Origin: Calditrichota bacterium
GTDB taxonomy: Bacteria; Zhuqueibacterota; Zhuqueibacteria; Zhuqueibacterales; Geothermadaptataceae
Direction of reading: 5' to 3'
Length of the DNA stretch: 64,000 nucleotides
NCBI GenBank assembly: GCA_008501765.1
Contig: QQUE01000007.1
Location: 62,001 to 126,000, forward strand
How positions within the stretch are numbered: position 1 is the stretch's first letter; the number at the start of each line of letters is the position of its first letter. A program made the translations under genes and the position numbers. Below, in pieces: positions 49,213-59,150 of the stretch. The notes below the pieces were generated by a model. That model was not told where the DNA came from and ran no database searches. It saw nothing but the letters and a program-made list of their open reading frames with translations.

Positions 49213-50610
49213 ATGAAATTATTTAAAGAAATTTTTGTACTTTTTCTTGCCGGATTGTACGTTTTTGGCTGCGAAACAGCGCCAACAGATCCGACTCAGG
49301 TCGAGGACAACAAAACGCTGGAAAATGCAACGTCTCAAAATGTTGCCCTGTTCAATACTTTGTCATCCGTTAATCAGATCGGCTCTGTTATGAACGGACC
49401 TGATGCCAATATTCAAATTGGCGATGCTGATATTTCAAATCCTCAGGCTTCAAAAGCATTTTCAGAAACAATAAAAAATGCAGCGTTAGCACAATTGCGC
49501 AGTGGATTATTAAAAAAACGCAGTTATAACACGCTCTCCGATTCCCTTTTGTGGGAGCTCATCGTGCAGCGCGAGTTTCTCGGTTTTACAGAGCGCACCC
49601 GTGTATATTATGATTATGCTAGTGGCAAAGCCATAGTTGAAAATGTAAAATACGACTATGATGAACGTCATTGGCTTGTGCTCGATTCTGCGCGTGTATA
49701 TGCAGATCTGGCCGGAACTCTGGAAGATGATACCGATGATACCATTGAATCGCTTTACGAAAACAAACTTTACAAGGAAGGGCATTTTATTTTACAAGTC
49801 GTTTCTAATATTGAAATTGATCCTTATGCTCCCGGTACGGAGCCGATCTCTGCAAGGGCACAAACAGAGACATATTATCCCGATGGCAGCTTCGTAAGCA
49901 AAAAAAATGAGCAAGCCAGTTTTAAAAATGGTACCGGCAGTTGGACAAAAGAAATAGAATATTCGGACGGCACCAAAAGTCACGAACAATTTACCTTCAA
50001 TGAAGACGGTACCGGCACATTTGAAGAAGAACGGCGTTTCGGTATCAAAATCAGCGGTACATTTGACAGCGCCGATGATGACGGCGTTGGCAGTTTCACC
50101 AAATTGACGACATTTCCCGAAGGCAGCGCATTGCAATCGATGTATGAAGCGGGTGATTTTACGATGAATTTACAGGATTCAACATTGCATGGCTCCTTTG
50201 AAAAAGAACTGCGTTTCCTCAATGGATCTGTACTGAAAGAAAGTATTTCTATCGATGAAAGTTACAATAACGGCTATAAAACAACCGTCCTCGTAATTGA
50301 TAAATACGATGGCAGTTTTGGCACCGTCACTATTAAAGAAAATGACGGCGGCAACCATGTATCAGGTATATGGACTGAAAAAGACGGCACATACATACTC
50401 TCTGAAACTGATTTTTATCCCGATGGCAGTGCTCGCATGGAATTCAAGGTTTATGAGTCGGAAGAGGCTTTTAATAATGGCGATGATCCAATCGTTAGTG
50501 GCCTGTTCAATTTTAATCCTGACAGTTCTGGATCAGGAACAGCGTCCGATGCAGATGGCACTTATGACGTCACTATCAATTCCGATGGCAGCCAGACAAT
50601 CACCAATTAA
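49213..50610 (+). CDS. Hypothetical lipoprotein with repetitive DGS/DGT beta-type segments
   Basis: Lipobox VFGCE; repeated YPDGS/YSDGT/EDGTGTF/LNGS/YDGSFGT units. Confidence 0.65.
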   Translation: MKLFKEIFVLFLAGLYVFGCETAPTDPTQVEDNKTLENATSQNVALFNTLSSVNQIGSVMNGPDANIQIGDADISNPQASKAFSETIKNAALAQLRSGLLKKRSYNTLSDSLLWELIVQREFLGFTERTRVYYDYASGKAIVENVKYDYDERHWLVLDSARVYADLAGTLEDDTDDTIESLYENKLYKEGHFILQVVSNIEIDPYAPGTEPISARAQTETYYPDGSFVSKKNEQASFKNGTGSWTKEIEYSDGTKSHEQFTFNEDGTGTFEEERRFGIKISGTFDSADDDGVGSFTKLTTFPEGSALQSMYEAGDFTMNLQDSTLHGSFEKELRFLNGSVLKESISIDESYNNGYKTTVLVIDKYDGSFGTVTIKENDGGNHVSGIWTEKDGTYILSETDFYPDGSARMEFKVYESEEAFNNGDDPIVSGLFNFNPDSSGSGTASDADGTYDVTINSDGSQTITN

Positions 50611-50671
50611 TATTTACGTTCCCCAATCTCGGAGATAACAGGAAAGTTGTCTCCGAGCCGTATCCTGCACT

Positions 50672-50709
50672 GTCCGGAGAGTTAACACCATCTCCGGACT
50701 TGTTTTTTT
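50672..50709 (+). terminator. Intrinsic terminator
   Basis: GTCCGGAGA (50672-50680)/TCTCCGGAC (50691-50699) then T run; preceded by a second hairpin CTCGGAGA/TCTCCGAG (50628-50657). Confidence 0.75.
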
Positions 50710-50934
50710 CAATGCGATTATATGTATCTCGTGATATCCGTTGTTTTATGGTGTTTTTACTTGTCCTGCTTATTAAATGGTTTAAATTATGGCATATCAG
50801 CAAGAGCTTGATTTTAGTCAGGATACACATTTTTTTCTGGGACGGAAATGGGATACATGGTTTGCAGGAATTGTTTTTCTAAATTATCTTAATAATAGCT
50901 CTTTACCATCGATTGTTAATAAACCGGTGAAAAA

Positions 50935-51019
50935 GTGCCGCGCACTTATTTGATTTAATTAATTTGAGAAGCTGATTATGATGATCGATCATAACAAAAA
51001 CCAAGTAAGTGCGCGGCAC
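50935..51019. repeat. Inverted-repeat-bounded intergenic element
   Basis: GTGCCGCGCACTTA (50935-50948) and TAAGTGCGCGGCAC (51006-51019), perfect 14-bp. Confidence 0.7.
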
Positions 51020-51060
51020 AACACGTGCGATATAAATTCTAAAAATAGTCTTTTATCCCG

Positions 51061-52428
51061 GTGATTGACCGAGAAATGATCTCTAAAATGAAAAAAAGAT
51101 TAATAAGTATTTTTGTTTTGACTTCCTGCTTCGTCACTGCTGTTTCATTTGCTCAATCAAAATCATCGAATCCCGATCTCATTGTTCAGGCCATCGAAAT
51201 TACCGGGCAAACAAAAACGCGCGCTAATGTCATCACTAATTATCTCACCTTTCATGTCAATGGATCCATTTCACCGGAAAAGATAGAAGCCAGCTGGCAA
51301 CTACTCAAGCAAACCAATTTCTTTAAAAATGTTGAAATTTACACCCGGCCAGGGAAAGAAAAGGGGCTCGTAATCGCGATAATTGAAATCGAAGATCGGC
51401 GCCGGCCTTATTTTGAATTTGCCGGCGGTCATAGCGATTTGGATGGCTGGTATTTTGTCCCAGCAAGTTTTCGCTTCGATAATCAATTTGGGCGCGGGAA
51501 TCTGCTCGATATCCAGATTTATCTCAGTGACAGGACGAGTAAATTTTCTATCAATTACAAACATCCCTATCTTTTTGACGGCAGCTCCTACTTTTCAACA
51601 GAATTGTATGGTGGTGGACGGCAGTACATTCATTATTTAAATGGCTTGCAAGCACAACAGGATGTCAATTTCACCGGACTAAAAATGCATATCGGTGGCA
51701 ATGAGGGGCTTTTTCGCTTCATTAAATTAGGCATTCAAGTTGAAAAATTTGAACCGAAAAATGAACTCAAATTTTCTAATAATGATTCAGTAGTCGTCGA
51801 TTTACAAATTCCCCCTGATTTGCGCCCAAACGATGAGATGACGAAAGCTTCAGCTTTCACGCTTGCCCTGGGTTTTGATGGGCGTGACAACATCTATTAC
51901 CCGAAAAAGGGGTTTTGGGGGGCAGCAATTTATGAAAAGGCGACAAAAGAGCTCAACTCCGAATTTGAGTACAGTCGCGTTCTGCTCGACGGCCGGTTTT
52001 ATCAAAAAATATTTGGCACGCATGTATTGGCGCTCAATGTGAAAAATGCCTATGCAAGCGAAGATTCTCCTTTTTTTAAACGGTTTTATCTTGGTGGAGC
52101 CAATTCCTTGCGCGGCTTTTCTGAGCGGCGTTTGACACCGGTTGGCTATGGGACGAAATTATTCTTAGGAAATATCGAATACCGGTTTGCGCTAACAAAT
52201 AAAATGGTTGCAGAGCCACCTGTTTTTGGCGTATTGTTTTATAGCCAGGGTGGTTTATGGCAGAATGACGCTAAAATCAACACCGATGAAATGTTCAAAT
52301 CCCTCGGATTCGGATTACGTTTTAGATTGCCAATTTTGGGGCTGACCCGTGTAGATTTTGCATTTCCAACGACAGTTTTGGACGATGAAGATTTTCAGCT
52401 CCATATTTCGTTGGGGCAGACATTTTAA
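51061..52428 (+). CDS. Omp85/BamA-like outer membrane protein (POTRA plus surface-antigen barrel)
   Basis: Single POTRA-like N-term, YYPKKGFWGAAIYEKATKEL, FKRFYLGGANSLRGF barrel motif. Likely start 51088. Confidence 0.8.
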   Translation: MIDREMISKMKKRLISIFVLTSCFVTAVSFAQSKSSNPDLIVQAIEITGQTKTRANVITNYLTFHVNGSISPEKIEASWQLLKQTNFFKNVEIYTRPGKEKGLVIAIIEIEDRRRPYFEFAGGHSDLDGWYFVPASFRFDNQFGRGNLLDIQIYLSDRTSKFSINYKHPYLFDGSSYFSTELYGGGRQYIHYLNGLQAQQDVNFTGLKMHIGGNEGLFRFIKLGIQVEKFEPKNELKFSNNDSVVVDLQIPPDLRPNDEMTKASAFTLALGFDGRDNIYYPKKGFWGAAIYEKATKELNSEFEYSRVLLDGRFYQKIFGTHVLALNVKNAYASEDSPFFKRFYLGGANSLRGFSERRLTPVGYGTKLFLGNIEYRFALTNKMVAEPPVFGVLFYSQGGLWQNDAKINTDEMFKSLGFGLRFRLPILGLTRVDFAFPTTVLDDEDFQLHISLGQTF

Positions 52429-53102
52429 TGAGAAAAAATTCTGTGATAAAACTTCGTTTTATATTTATTTATGCAATGCATACAAGTCTTTTTTCCATCG
52501 CCGGTTTTTCTCAAACGCACACCATTAAAATTGTGGAATTGCGTTCTTACACTAAAAATGAATCGATTGGTGCAAATCTGGTTTTGGCGCCGTTCTTTTC
52601 GGAAAAAGTGAGCGGCACGATCCAAAGTGGTTTGCCCTCAGTTTTGGAAATTGAGTTGTTAGTTCGTGATCGGAATGATAAAAATATCGGGGAAAATCGA
52701 ATTATCCGGCGAATTTCTTACAATATTTGGGACGAAAAATATCGCATCGATAGCCCCGATACCTCGCTGTTTTTTACTTTATTTGCTGATTTACAAAATA
52801 CCTGCCTGTTACTAAAATCTACTCCATTTATAACCAGAAACAAACTGGATGAAAATCACCTCGCTCAAATATATGTCCGTGGTACACTGCGGCTCATTAG
52901 TTCCTCACAAAGCCGAAAATTAGCCGGCTGGCTCGATGCTTCTGCTCAAGCTCCGGAAACGATTTCTTCGGACGAAAGCAGCAGCGGATTTCGACTGAAT
53001 TTTAGCGCTCTCGTCTCTCTTTTTATGGGAAATTCTCCGGAAAGAAGAACGAATGCACCTTGGCAGCAATTTCCGTTTCCAATAAACGGTCGGGATCAAT
53101 GA
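52428..53102 (+). CDS. DUF4390-like secreted protein
   Basis: Signal peptide; GLPSVLEIELLVRDRNDK...IIRRISYNIWDEKYRI; sits directly before an NtrY-like kinase. Confidence 0.5.
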   Translation: MRKNSVIKLRFIFIYAMHTSLFSIAGFSQTHTIKIVELRSYTKNESIGANLVLAPFFSEKVSGTIQSGLPSVLEIELLVRDRNDKNIGENRIIRRISYNIWDEKYRIDSPDTSLFFTLFADLQNTCLLLKSTPFITRNKLDENHLAQIYVRGTLRLISSSQSRKLAGWLDASAQAPETISSDESSSGFRLNFSALVSLFMGNSPERRTNAPWQQFPFPINGRDQ

Positions 53103-54622
53103 GAAGAATTCAGACTAAATTATTAATCTCAATCCTTTTCATAACTTTGCTGCCGGTTTATCCTCTCTATCATCTTGTCAAAAATTTCTTTGTTCAAAGC
53201 CTCGAAGTGGGTTACAATAAAAATGTAGAACGTGCTCTTGAAAATGCTTCTAAACTCTCAAGTGAAGTTTTTAAAAATTTCCGTTCTGAGACAGCTGCGT
53301 TGAGCCGTGAGATTAGTTCTGCCCCTGAAACATTTGCGCTAGTGAAAAATCCAAAAAAAATATCTGTAAATTTTGAGGAGCTGGATGAAAAATTTGGCGC
53401 CTTTCGCGTACTTTTTTATGGAAGCGATAATACACTTTTACGGCACTATGTGGCGGGAGACCATCAGACATATCCCGTGTTTTATGATGCGGAGAGTGCG
53501 AAATACATAGAAAATTCCGAGTTGTCATTTATTAAACTTGAGGAAGAACCTGCATTTATTTCGATCTTTAGTCCTGTTGTGAAATCGGGTCAGAGGGTAG
53601 GTTCGCTCATTCTCTCTCGTCCGCCACCAGCCAAATTTCTTGCCCAGTCGAGCCATATTATTGAAGTGAACCAGATGTTTAAAGCCATCGGGATTTTACG
53701 AAACGAACTTGAGAGCAGCTTTATTCTTGCCTTTTTTGTCATCTATTTGGGTATCACAATTCTCGCTATTGGTCTCGGCCTGTACTTTTCCCGCCGAATT
53801 TCACAGCCATTAATTGCGCTCGCAGAAGGGACTGAAAAAGTTGCTGCCGGCGATTTAAATTACCGCATGCAGGTCAAATCGAAAGATGAAGTTGGAAAAC
53901 TGATGGCAGCATTTAATGTGATGATTGAAAAAGTAAAGACGAAACAGGAGCAAGTTGTAGAGTTGGAAAAAAAAGCTGCCTGGCGTGAAATGGCACGTAT
54001 TCTCGCCCATGAAATCAAAAATCCACTAACCCCGATGCAGCTAACCATCCAGCAACTGCGCGATCAGTACAAAGGCGATGATCCTGTTTTTACCGAAGTG
54101 CTGATTGAGTGCACAGAAATTATTGCCGATGAAATTGCTGCATTGCAAAAATTGGTTCGCGCTTTCGGTGAATTTGCCCGCATGCCGGACATGCAACTTG
54201 CACCGGTAAATTTAAATGAGCTCATCCGCGATGTGCGAAAGTTGTTTTATGACGCCGATGTGCACCTTGACCTGGCAGCCGAAATACCCACTTTGCAGCT
54301 CGATGATGAACAATTTCGGCGAATTTTAAAGAATTTTTTTAAAAACAGTCTTGAGAGTATCGATGAAAAGGGGGGTGGCAATATTTCGATAACGACACAG
54401 ATCGAAAACAATTTTGTCCTGGTTAATTTCAAAGATTCGGGAAACGGGATGAATTCCGATGTTCTGGATCGAATTTTTGAACCGCATAATTCGACAAAAA
54501 AGCATGGCATGGGACTGGGGCTCGCCATTGTAAAGCGAATCGTTCATGAGCACGGCGGAACGATTTCTGTTAAAAGTAAACCGGGAGAAGGAACCGAATT
54601 TTTACTGCAGCTCAAAATTTAA
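53099..54622 (+). CDS. NtrY-like sensor histidine kinase
   Basis: TM-flanked sensor, HAMP, ILAHEIKNPLTPMQLTIQQL, N and G boxes. ORF track start 53060; ATG 53099 preferred. Confidence 0.9.
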   Translation: MRRIQTKLLISILFITLLPVYPLYHLVKNFFVQSLEVGYNKNVERALENASKLSSEVFKNFRSETAALSREISSAPETFALVKNPKKISVNFEELDEKFGAFRVLFYGSDNTLLRHYVAGDHQTYPVFYDAESAKYIENSELSFIKLEEEPAFISIFSPVVKSGQRVGSLILSRPPPAKFLAQSSHIIEVNQMFKAIGILRNELESSFILAFFVIYLGITILAIGLGLYFSRRISQPLIALAEGTEKVAAGDLNYRMQVKSKDEVGKLMAAFNVMIEKVKTKQEQVVELEKKAAWREMARILAHEIKNPLTPMQLTIQQLRDQYKGDDPVFTEVLIECTEIIADEIAALQKLVRAFGEFARMPDMQLAPVNLNELIRDVRKLFYDADVHLDLAAEIPTLQLDDEQFRRILKNFFKNSLESIDEKGGGNISITTQIENNFVLVNFKDSGNGMNSDVLDRIFEPHNSTKKHGMGLGLAIVKRIVHEHGGTISVKSKPGEGTEFLLQLKI

Positions 54623-54688
54623 AAATGATACAGCCCAATATTATTTTATATGATTGATGCGAATTGTGAAAAGCTCGAAGGAACACAA

Positions 54689-56044
54689 ATGATTGAACAC
54701 AGTATTCTTGTGGTTGACGATGAAAAAAATATTCGTCGTTCGATTAAAATGATATGTGAAGCTGAAGGCTATAAAATTGAGACAGCCGAAGATGGCACTG
54801 CGGCAATGGCAAAACTGGCCGAGCATAAAATTAGCCTTGTATTGCTCGATATCAATCTGCCTGGAAAAGATGGGCTGACACTTTTATCTGATATAAAAAA
54901 AACATACCCGAATATTATTATAATAATGATTACCGGTTTTGCCACGATCGAAAATGCGGTGGAAGCGACACGCCGGGGGGCATATGATTTTTTTGAAAAA
55001 CCGGTTTCCAAAGAAAAGTTGCTGCTCACATTGAAAAATGCCCTGCAAAACAAGCGACTTGAAAAAGAAAATATCCAGTTAAAAAAGAAAATGTTCGGCG
55101 AAGCGGAAATGATAGGGCAGAGCCAGGCAGCGAAAAATATCAATGAACAAATCAAAAAAGTAGCGCCGACGGACGGCCGTGTGCTCATTTTAGGGGAAAG
55201 TGGAACCGGAAAGGAGCTCATCGCACGCGCCATTCATAAAAACAGCCGCCGCTCTGATAAACCTTTTGTAAAACTAAATTGCGCCGCAATTCCGGAAGAG
55301 CTGATCGAGAGTGAACTTTTTGGATGCGTCAAAGGGGCATTTACCGGCGCAACAGAAACTAGGCAGGGGAAATTCAGCCAGGCGGATGGCGGTACCATAT
55401 TACTCGATGAAATCGGCGATATGAGTTTAACCGTGCAAGCCAAGGTTTTACGCGTTTTGCAGGAAGGGGAATTTGAAAAAGTCGGCGGCCAAAAAACGGA
55501 GCGTGCCGATGTTCGCATCCTTGCGGCCACCAATAAAAATTTGGCAGATGAAGTCGAATGCGGCCGGTTTCGCGAAGATTTGTATTTCAGGCTCAATGTC
55601 GTGCCAATAAATTCAGTCCCCCTGCGCCAACGCGTTGCAGATATTCCTGAACTTGTTGCCCACTTTGTTGAATATTTTTGCCAGGAATATGGCTACGCGA
55701 TTAAAAAAATCGAGCCTGAAGTTTTATCCATATTAAAGAAATATCCATGGCCGGGGAATATTCGGGAATTAAAAAATACCATCGAACGGCTGGTTATTAT
55801 GTCGAGTGACGAGCGAATTTCCAGTGCTGATTTGCCAGACCAGTTTCGTTCGGAATTTGAAGTTGATGAAAAAGCATATTTTTTAGAATTAACGCTTAAA
55901 GAAATTCGCGACAGGACAGAAAGAGATTACATTCGATTTACGCTTGAGAAATACGATTGGAATATCAGCCGAAGCGCCCGTGTGCTTGGCATTGACCGCA
56001 CGAATTTGCATAAAAAGATAAATTCGCTAGGGATAACTAAATAA
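54689..56044 (+). CDS. NtrC-family sigma-54-dependent response regulator
   Basis: VVDDEKNIR, GESGTGKELIARAIH, GAFTGA, FRLNVVPI, C-terminal HTH YDWNISRSARVLGIDRTNLHKK. Confidence 0.93.
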   Translation: MIEHSILVVDDEKNIRRSIKMICEAEGYKIETAEDGTAAMAKLAEHKISLVLLDINLPGKDGLTLLSDIKKTYPNIIIIMITGFATIENAVEATRRGAYDFFEKPVSKEKLLLTLKNALQNKRLEKENIQLKKKMFGEAEMIGQSQAAKNINEQIKKVAPTDGRVLILGESGTGKELIARAIHKNSRRSDKPFVKLNCAAIPEELIESELFGCVKGAFTGATETRQGKFSQADGGTILLDEIGDMSLTVQAKVLRVLQEGEFEKVGGQKTERADVRILAATNKNLADEVECGRFREDLYFRLNVVPINSVPLRQRVADIPELVAHFVEYFCQEYGYAIKKIEPEVLSILKKYPWPGNIRELKNTIERLVIMSSDERISSADLPDQFRSEFEVDEKAYFLELTLKEIRDRTERDYIRFTLEKYDWNISRSARVLGIDRTNLHKKINSLGITK

Positions 56045-56047
56045 GGC

Positions 56048-56159
56048 GAGTTCGATATAAGAAGAATTGGGACAAAACGAATTAATTATAGGATATAGTC
56101 CGAAGGCGTCCCGCCGAGGATAACATACGAAACGCCCGGCGAGACGCCTTCGCTCTATT
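56048..56159. repeat. Second copy of the 2002-2160 palindromic element (right end missing)
   Basis: 112 nt aligned to 2004-2115 with 2 mismatches. Confidence 0.85.
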
Positions 56160-56455
56160 ATATAGGTGTTCTTCTGCCCGGTCAATTGTTACATTTTGCA
56201 ATAAATGACCAATACATATCTTGCCCTGACTGCGTTTCCATTGGAATATCTTTGATGTTCCGAATTTCAAGTCTAATGTATTAAAAAAGCGCTTCTTAAA
56301 TGCCTTCAATCCTGAAAATGTGATTTAATTTATTTTGGCAATCCATTTTCTTGCATTCTGTGTTGATAATTTTTATCTTCTTCGCCTTTAAAGACAATGG
56401 TATAAAAGAGTTGCAGCAGGAATATCTGGATTATTCTGGCATAAAAAGGAAAAAT

Positions 56456-57856
56456 ATGAATATCGCACTGATTGGCCCATCCGGAGCTGGAAAAGGCACA
56501 TATGCTCATAAATTGGGTGCAGAATTCAATTTGCTTCATGTTTCCACAGGTGAATTTCTCCGGCTAAGTCTTGAGAACAAAAGCGCACTTGGCTTGCTGG
56601 CCGGGAAATATATGAAATCCGGTGAGTTTGTGCCTGATGAAATCATTGATGCGATAATTGAGGAATGTCTTTTAAAGCAAGATTCACAGCAGGGCTTTTT
56701 GTTTGATGGGTTTCCCCGCACAAATTATCAAGCCAGTTTTTTAAATGATGTATTTACTAAAAATAATCGCGAGCTCGATGCGGTAATTTATCTCGATGTT
56801 CCGGACCAAGAAATTTATCGCCGCCTTGCGGGTCGGCTCATCTGCCGAACCTGCCAGTTGCCACATCATATGGAATTTGCTCCAGCGAAGACCTGTTCAA
56901 AAGTTGGGTGCGGTGGTGAGTTATTTCGCCGTGACGACGACAAAGATGGCATTCCTGCTGCAAGATTAGCCGTTTATCGCCGCGAAATAATACCTTTATT
57001 GGAATATTACCAAAAATCCAATAAACTGGCCATTATTGATGCTGACCGGGCTGTGGAATCCGTTACAGGAACATTGCAGAATTTTCTGCTAAATCTGACA
57101 AAGAATTCGCTTCGACCAGCTACCCTCAGTGAAATTGATAAAATTAAAAAGGCTCATTTGTCGACCGGCAAACTGGTTCCGGACCAGACACCTGTCGATG
57201 ATGACGGGAAAAATGTCATCCTTTTGGGAGCCCCTGGTTCAGGTAAAGGCACTCAGGCCAATTTTATCGGTGCAACTTTAAATATCCTGCAAATATCAAC
57301 CGGGGATTTGTTTCGTGAAAATATTTCCGACGAAACTGAATTGGGAAAATTGGCCCGGTTTTATATAAATCGCGGCGAGCTTGTACCTAATGATGTAACC
57401 GAAGAAATGGTGCGTGAAAGACTGGAGCAGAACGACACGAAGCGTGGAATAATCCTCGATGGTTTCCCGCGAACACTGCAACAAGCTGAAGCGTTGCGCC
57501 GGATGATGGCGGAATTAGGGCGAACAATTTCTGCGGTTATTTATATCGACGTACCGGATGAAGCCATCGTCAATCGTCTGACCGGGCGGCTTACCTGTAA
57601 TAAATGCAAGTCGCCATTTCATCAAAAATTCAATCCATTTTTAAAATGCCCGACCGGCGATTGCAGTGGGGAGTATTTATATCAACGGCATGACGATACG
57701 CCTGAAACGGTAAGAAAACGGCTGCGCACTTTTCATCAGCAAACCCGGCCGCTCATCGATTTTTATGAGCAACACAAACTTTTGCATCGCGTGCGTGGTA
57801 ATGGCAGTGTAAAAATAGTAAAAGAGGCGGTGGTCGAGCTGGCTATGTCTTTATAA
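56456..57856 (+). CDS. Tandem-fused adenylate kinase (two complete Adk domains)
   Basis: P-loops GPSGAGKGT and GAPGSGKGT; FDGFPRT and LDGFPRT; each half has a four-Cys LID (CxxC...Cx4C). ORF track starts 56351; ATG 56456 preferred. Confidence 0.9.
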   Translation: MNIALIGPSGAGKGTYAHKLGAEFNLLHVSTGEFLRLSLENKSALGLLAGKYMKSGEFVPDEIIDAIIEECLLKQDSQQGFLFDGFPRTNYQASFLNDVFTKNNRELDAVIYLDVPDQEIYRRLAGRLICRTCQLPHHMEFAPAKTCSKVGCGGELFRRDDDKDGIPAARLAVYRREIIPLLEYYQKSNKLAIIDADRAVESVTGTLQNFLLNLTKNSLRPATLSEIDKIKKAHLSTGKLVPDQTPVDDDGKNVILLGAPGSGKGTQANFIGATLNILQISTGDLFRENISDETELGKLARFYINRGELVPNDVTEEMVRERLEQNDTKRGIILDGFPRTLQQAEALRRMMAELGRTISAVIYIDVPDEAIVNRLTGRLTCNKCKSPFHQKFNPFLKCPTGDCSGEYLYQRHDDTPETVRKRLRTFHQQTRPLIDFYEQHKLLHRVRGNGSVKIVKEAVVELAMSL

Positions 57857-57896
57857 AACGTAAAAATTAAATAAGGTAAATTCGGCCCGTTGATCT

Positions 57897-59048
57897 TTAT
57901 TTGGCTGGAAAAAGAAAAACGAGACTGCGCCAAAATCTTTTCCCCCAGGCTGCTTCATTGTGCTCTGCTCCTTCATCCAAAAACCACATTAAATCATCGC
58001 CATCGCGGTAACCTTTGTTGCGCAGCGCCTTGAGCATGGCATCACATCCCGGCTGCAAACGTGCTTCGAGCTCAACCGTGCCATTATCAATATAAATTAG
58101 AATTTGTTTTTTATGTTTAGCTGAGTTGACCATCGAAACTGCACTGTCAAACGGCGCTATAAATGCCGGAGAAAAACAGCCCGCCTTCCCGAAAACTTCA
58201 GGATGGTTCCAGGCTAACAAAAAAGAAGCCAATCCACCCATACTGGAGCCAAAAATAGCGGTATTTTGCGCCCCATTATTCGTACGATATGTGGTGTCGA
58301 TCAGAGGTTTGAGTTTTTCTATGATAAACTTTTGATAAGCGCGGCCGGTTACCGTATCTGAATAATCGGGGGTGCGTTCTTCCGAATTGTAGATACCAAC
58401 AATGATTATCGGCTCGATTTTATTATTGCGAATGAGGCTGTCGGCGGTTTCATCGACCTGCCAATCGATGCCCGCATAGGAAGTCGATGGGTCGATGATA
58501 TTCTGCCCATCGTGCATATAAATTACCGCGTAATTATTCGTCGTTTTTTCATATCCGGGTGGTAACCAAACGATAACATCGCGATTAAGAATTCCCGGGA
58601 AAGCCATATTACGATGATATTCTACAGTCCCCGTAATCTGCCCCTTATATTTTATGCCCTGATCTCGCCAGCGGTTAATGGTAAAAACCAATGTCGTGTC
58701 TTTGTGGGCTGTATGACTGAAATTTGCCGGAAGAGTTCCGTCATCCTGTAAACGCTCTGTGTCCCAAGTCCCGCGCGTAAATTTGTAATCGAAAATTGCA
58801 TTCTGCGGAAAACTGAGTGCAATGGCAAATTCGTTGGTTTTATTCGTCTTATGAAGCTGATTTTTTCCTGGCTGCCAGTTCCCCAGAATTTCATTATTGC
58901 CACTGATGAAAACTTTGGTGCTGTCGTTTCCATTTGGGGTGATTACTGTAAAAGTGATATTTACCATATTTTGACTTTTACCGGGCATTGGCACGAATAA
59001 AATGCACAACAACAGTACTTTTATTGATTCCACCACATCCTCCGACAA
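57897..59048 (-). CDS. Enterochelin-esterase-like alpha/beta hydrolase with N-terminal CBM20-like domain
   Basis: N-term FTVITPNGNDSTKVFISGNNEILGNWQPGK; C-term VIYMHDGQNIID, AIFGSSMGGLASFLLAWNHPEVFGKAGCFSPAF. Confidence 0.82.
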   Translation of the reverse strand: MSEDVVESIKVLLLCILFVPMPGKSQNMVNITFTVITPNGNDSTKVFISGNNEILGNWQPGKNQLHKTNKTNEFAIALSFPQNAIFDYKFTRGTWDTERLQDDGTLPANFSHTAHKDTTLVFTINRWRDQGIKYKGQITGTVEYHRNMAFPGILNRDVIVWLPPGYEKTTNNYAVIYMHDGQNIIDPSTSYAGIDWQVDETADSLIRNNKIEPIIIVGIYNSEERTPDYSDTVTGRAYQKFIIEKLKPLIDTTYRTNNGAQNTAIFGSSMGGLASFLLAWNHPEVFGKAGCFSPAFIAPFDSAVSMVNSAKHKKQILIYIDNGTVELEARLQPGCDAMLKALRNKGYRDGDDLMWFLDEGAEHNEAAWGKRFWRSLVFLFPAK

Positions 59049-59104
59049 ATAGATTTGTAAAATGATCTTGCAAAAGATACAGAATCCGGATTTGGTTTCA
59101 AATA

Positions 59105-59131
59105 AAAAAGGCGGTCACAAACCGCCTTTAG
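59105..59131 (-). terminator. Intrinsic terminator of the downstream minus-strand gene
   Basis: AAAGGCGGT-cacaa-ACCGCCTTT. Confidence 0.7.
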
Positions 59132-59150
59132 ATTGACTTAAAATATCCAT

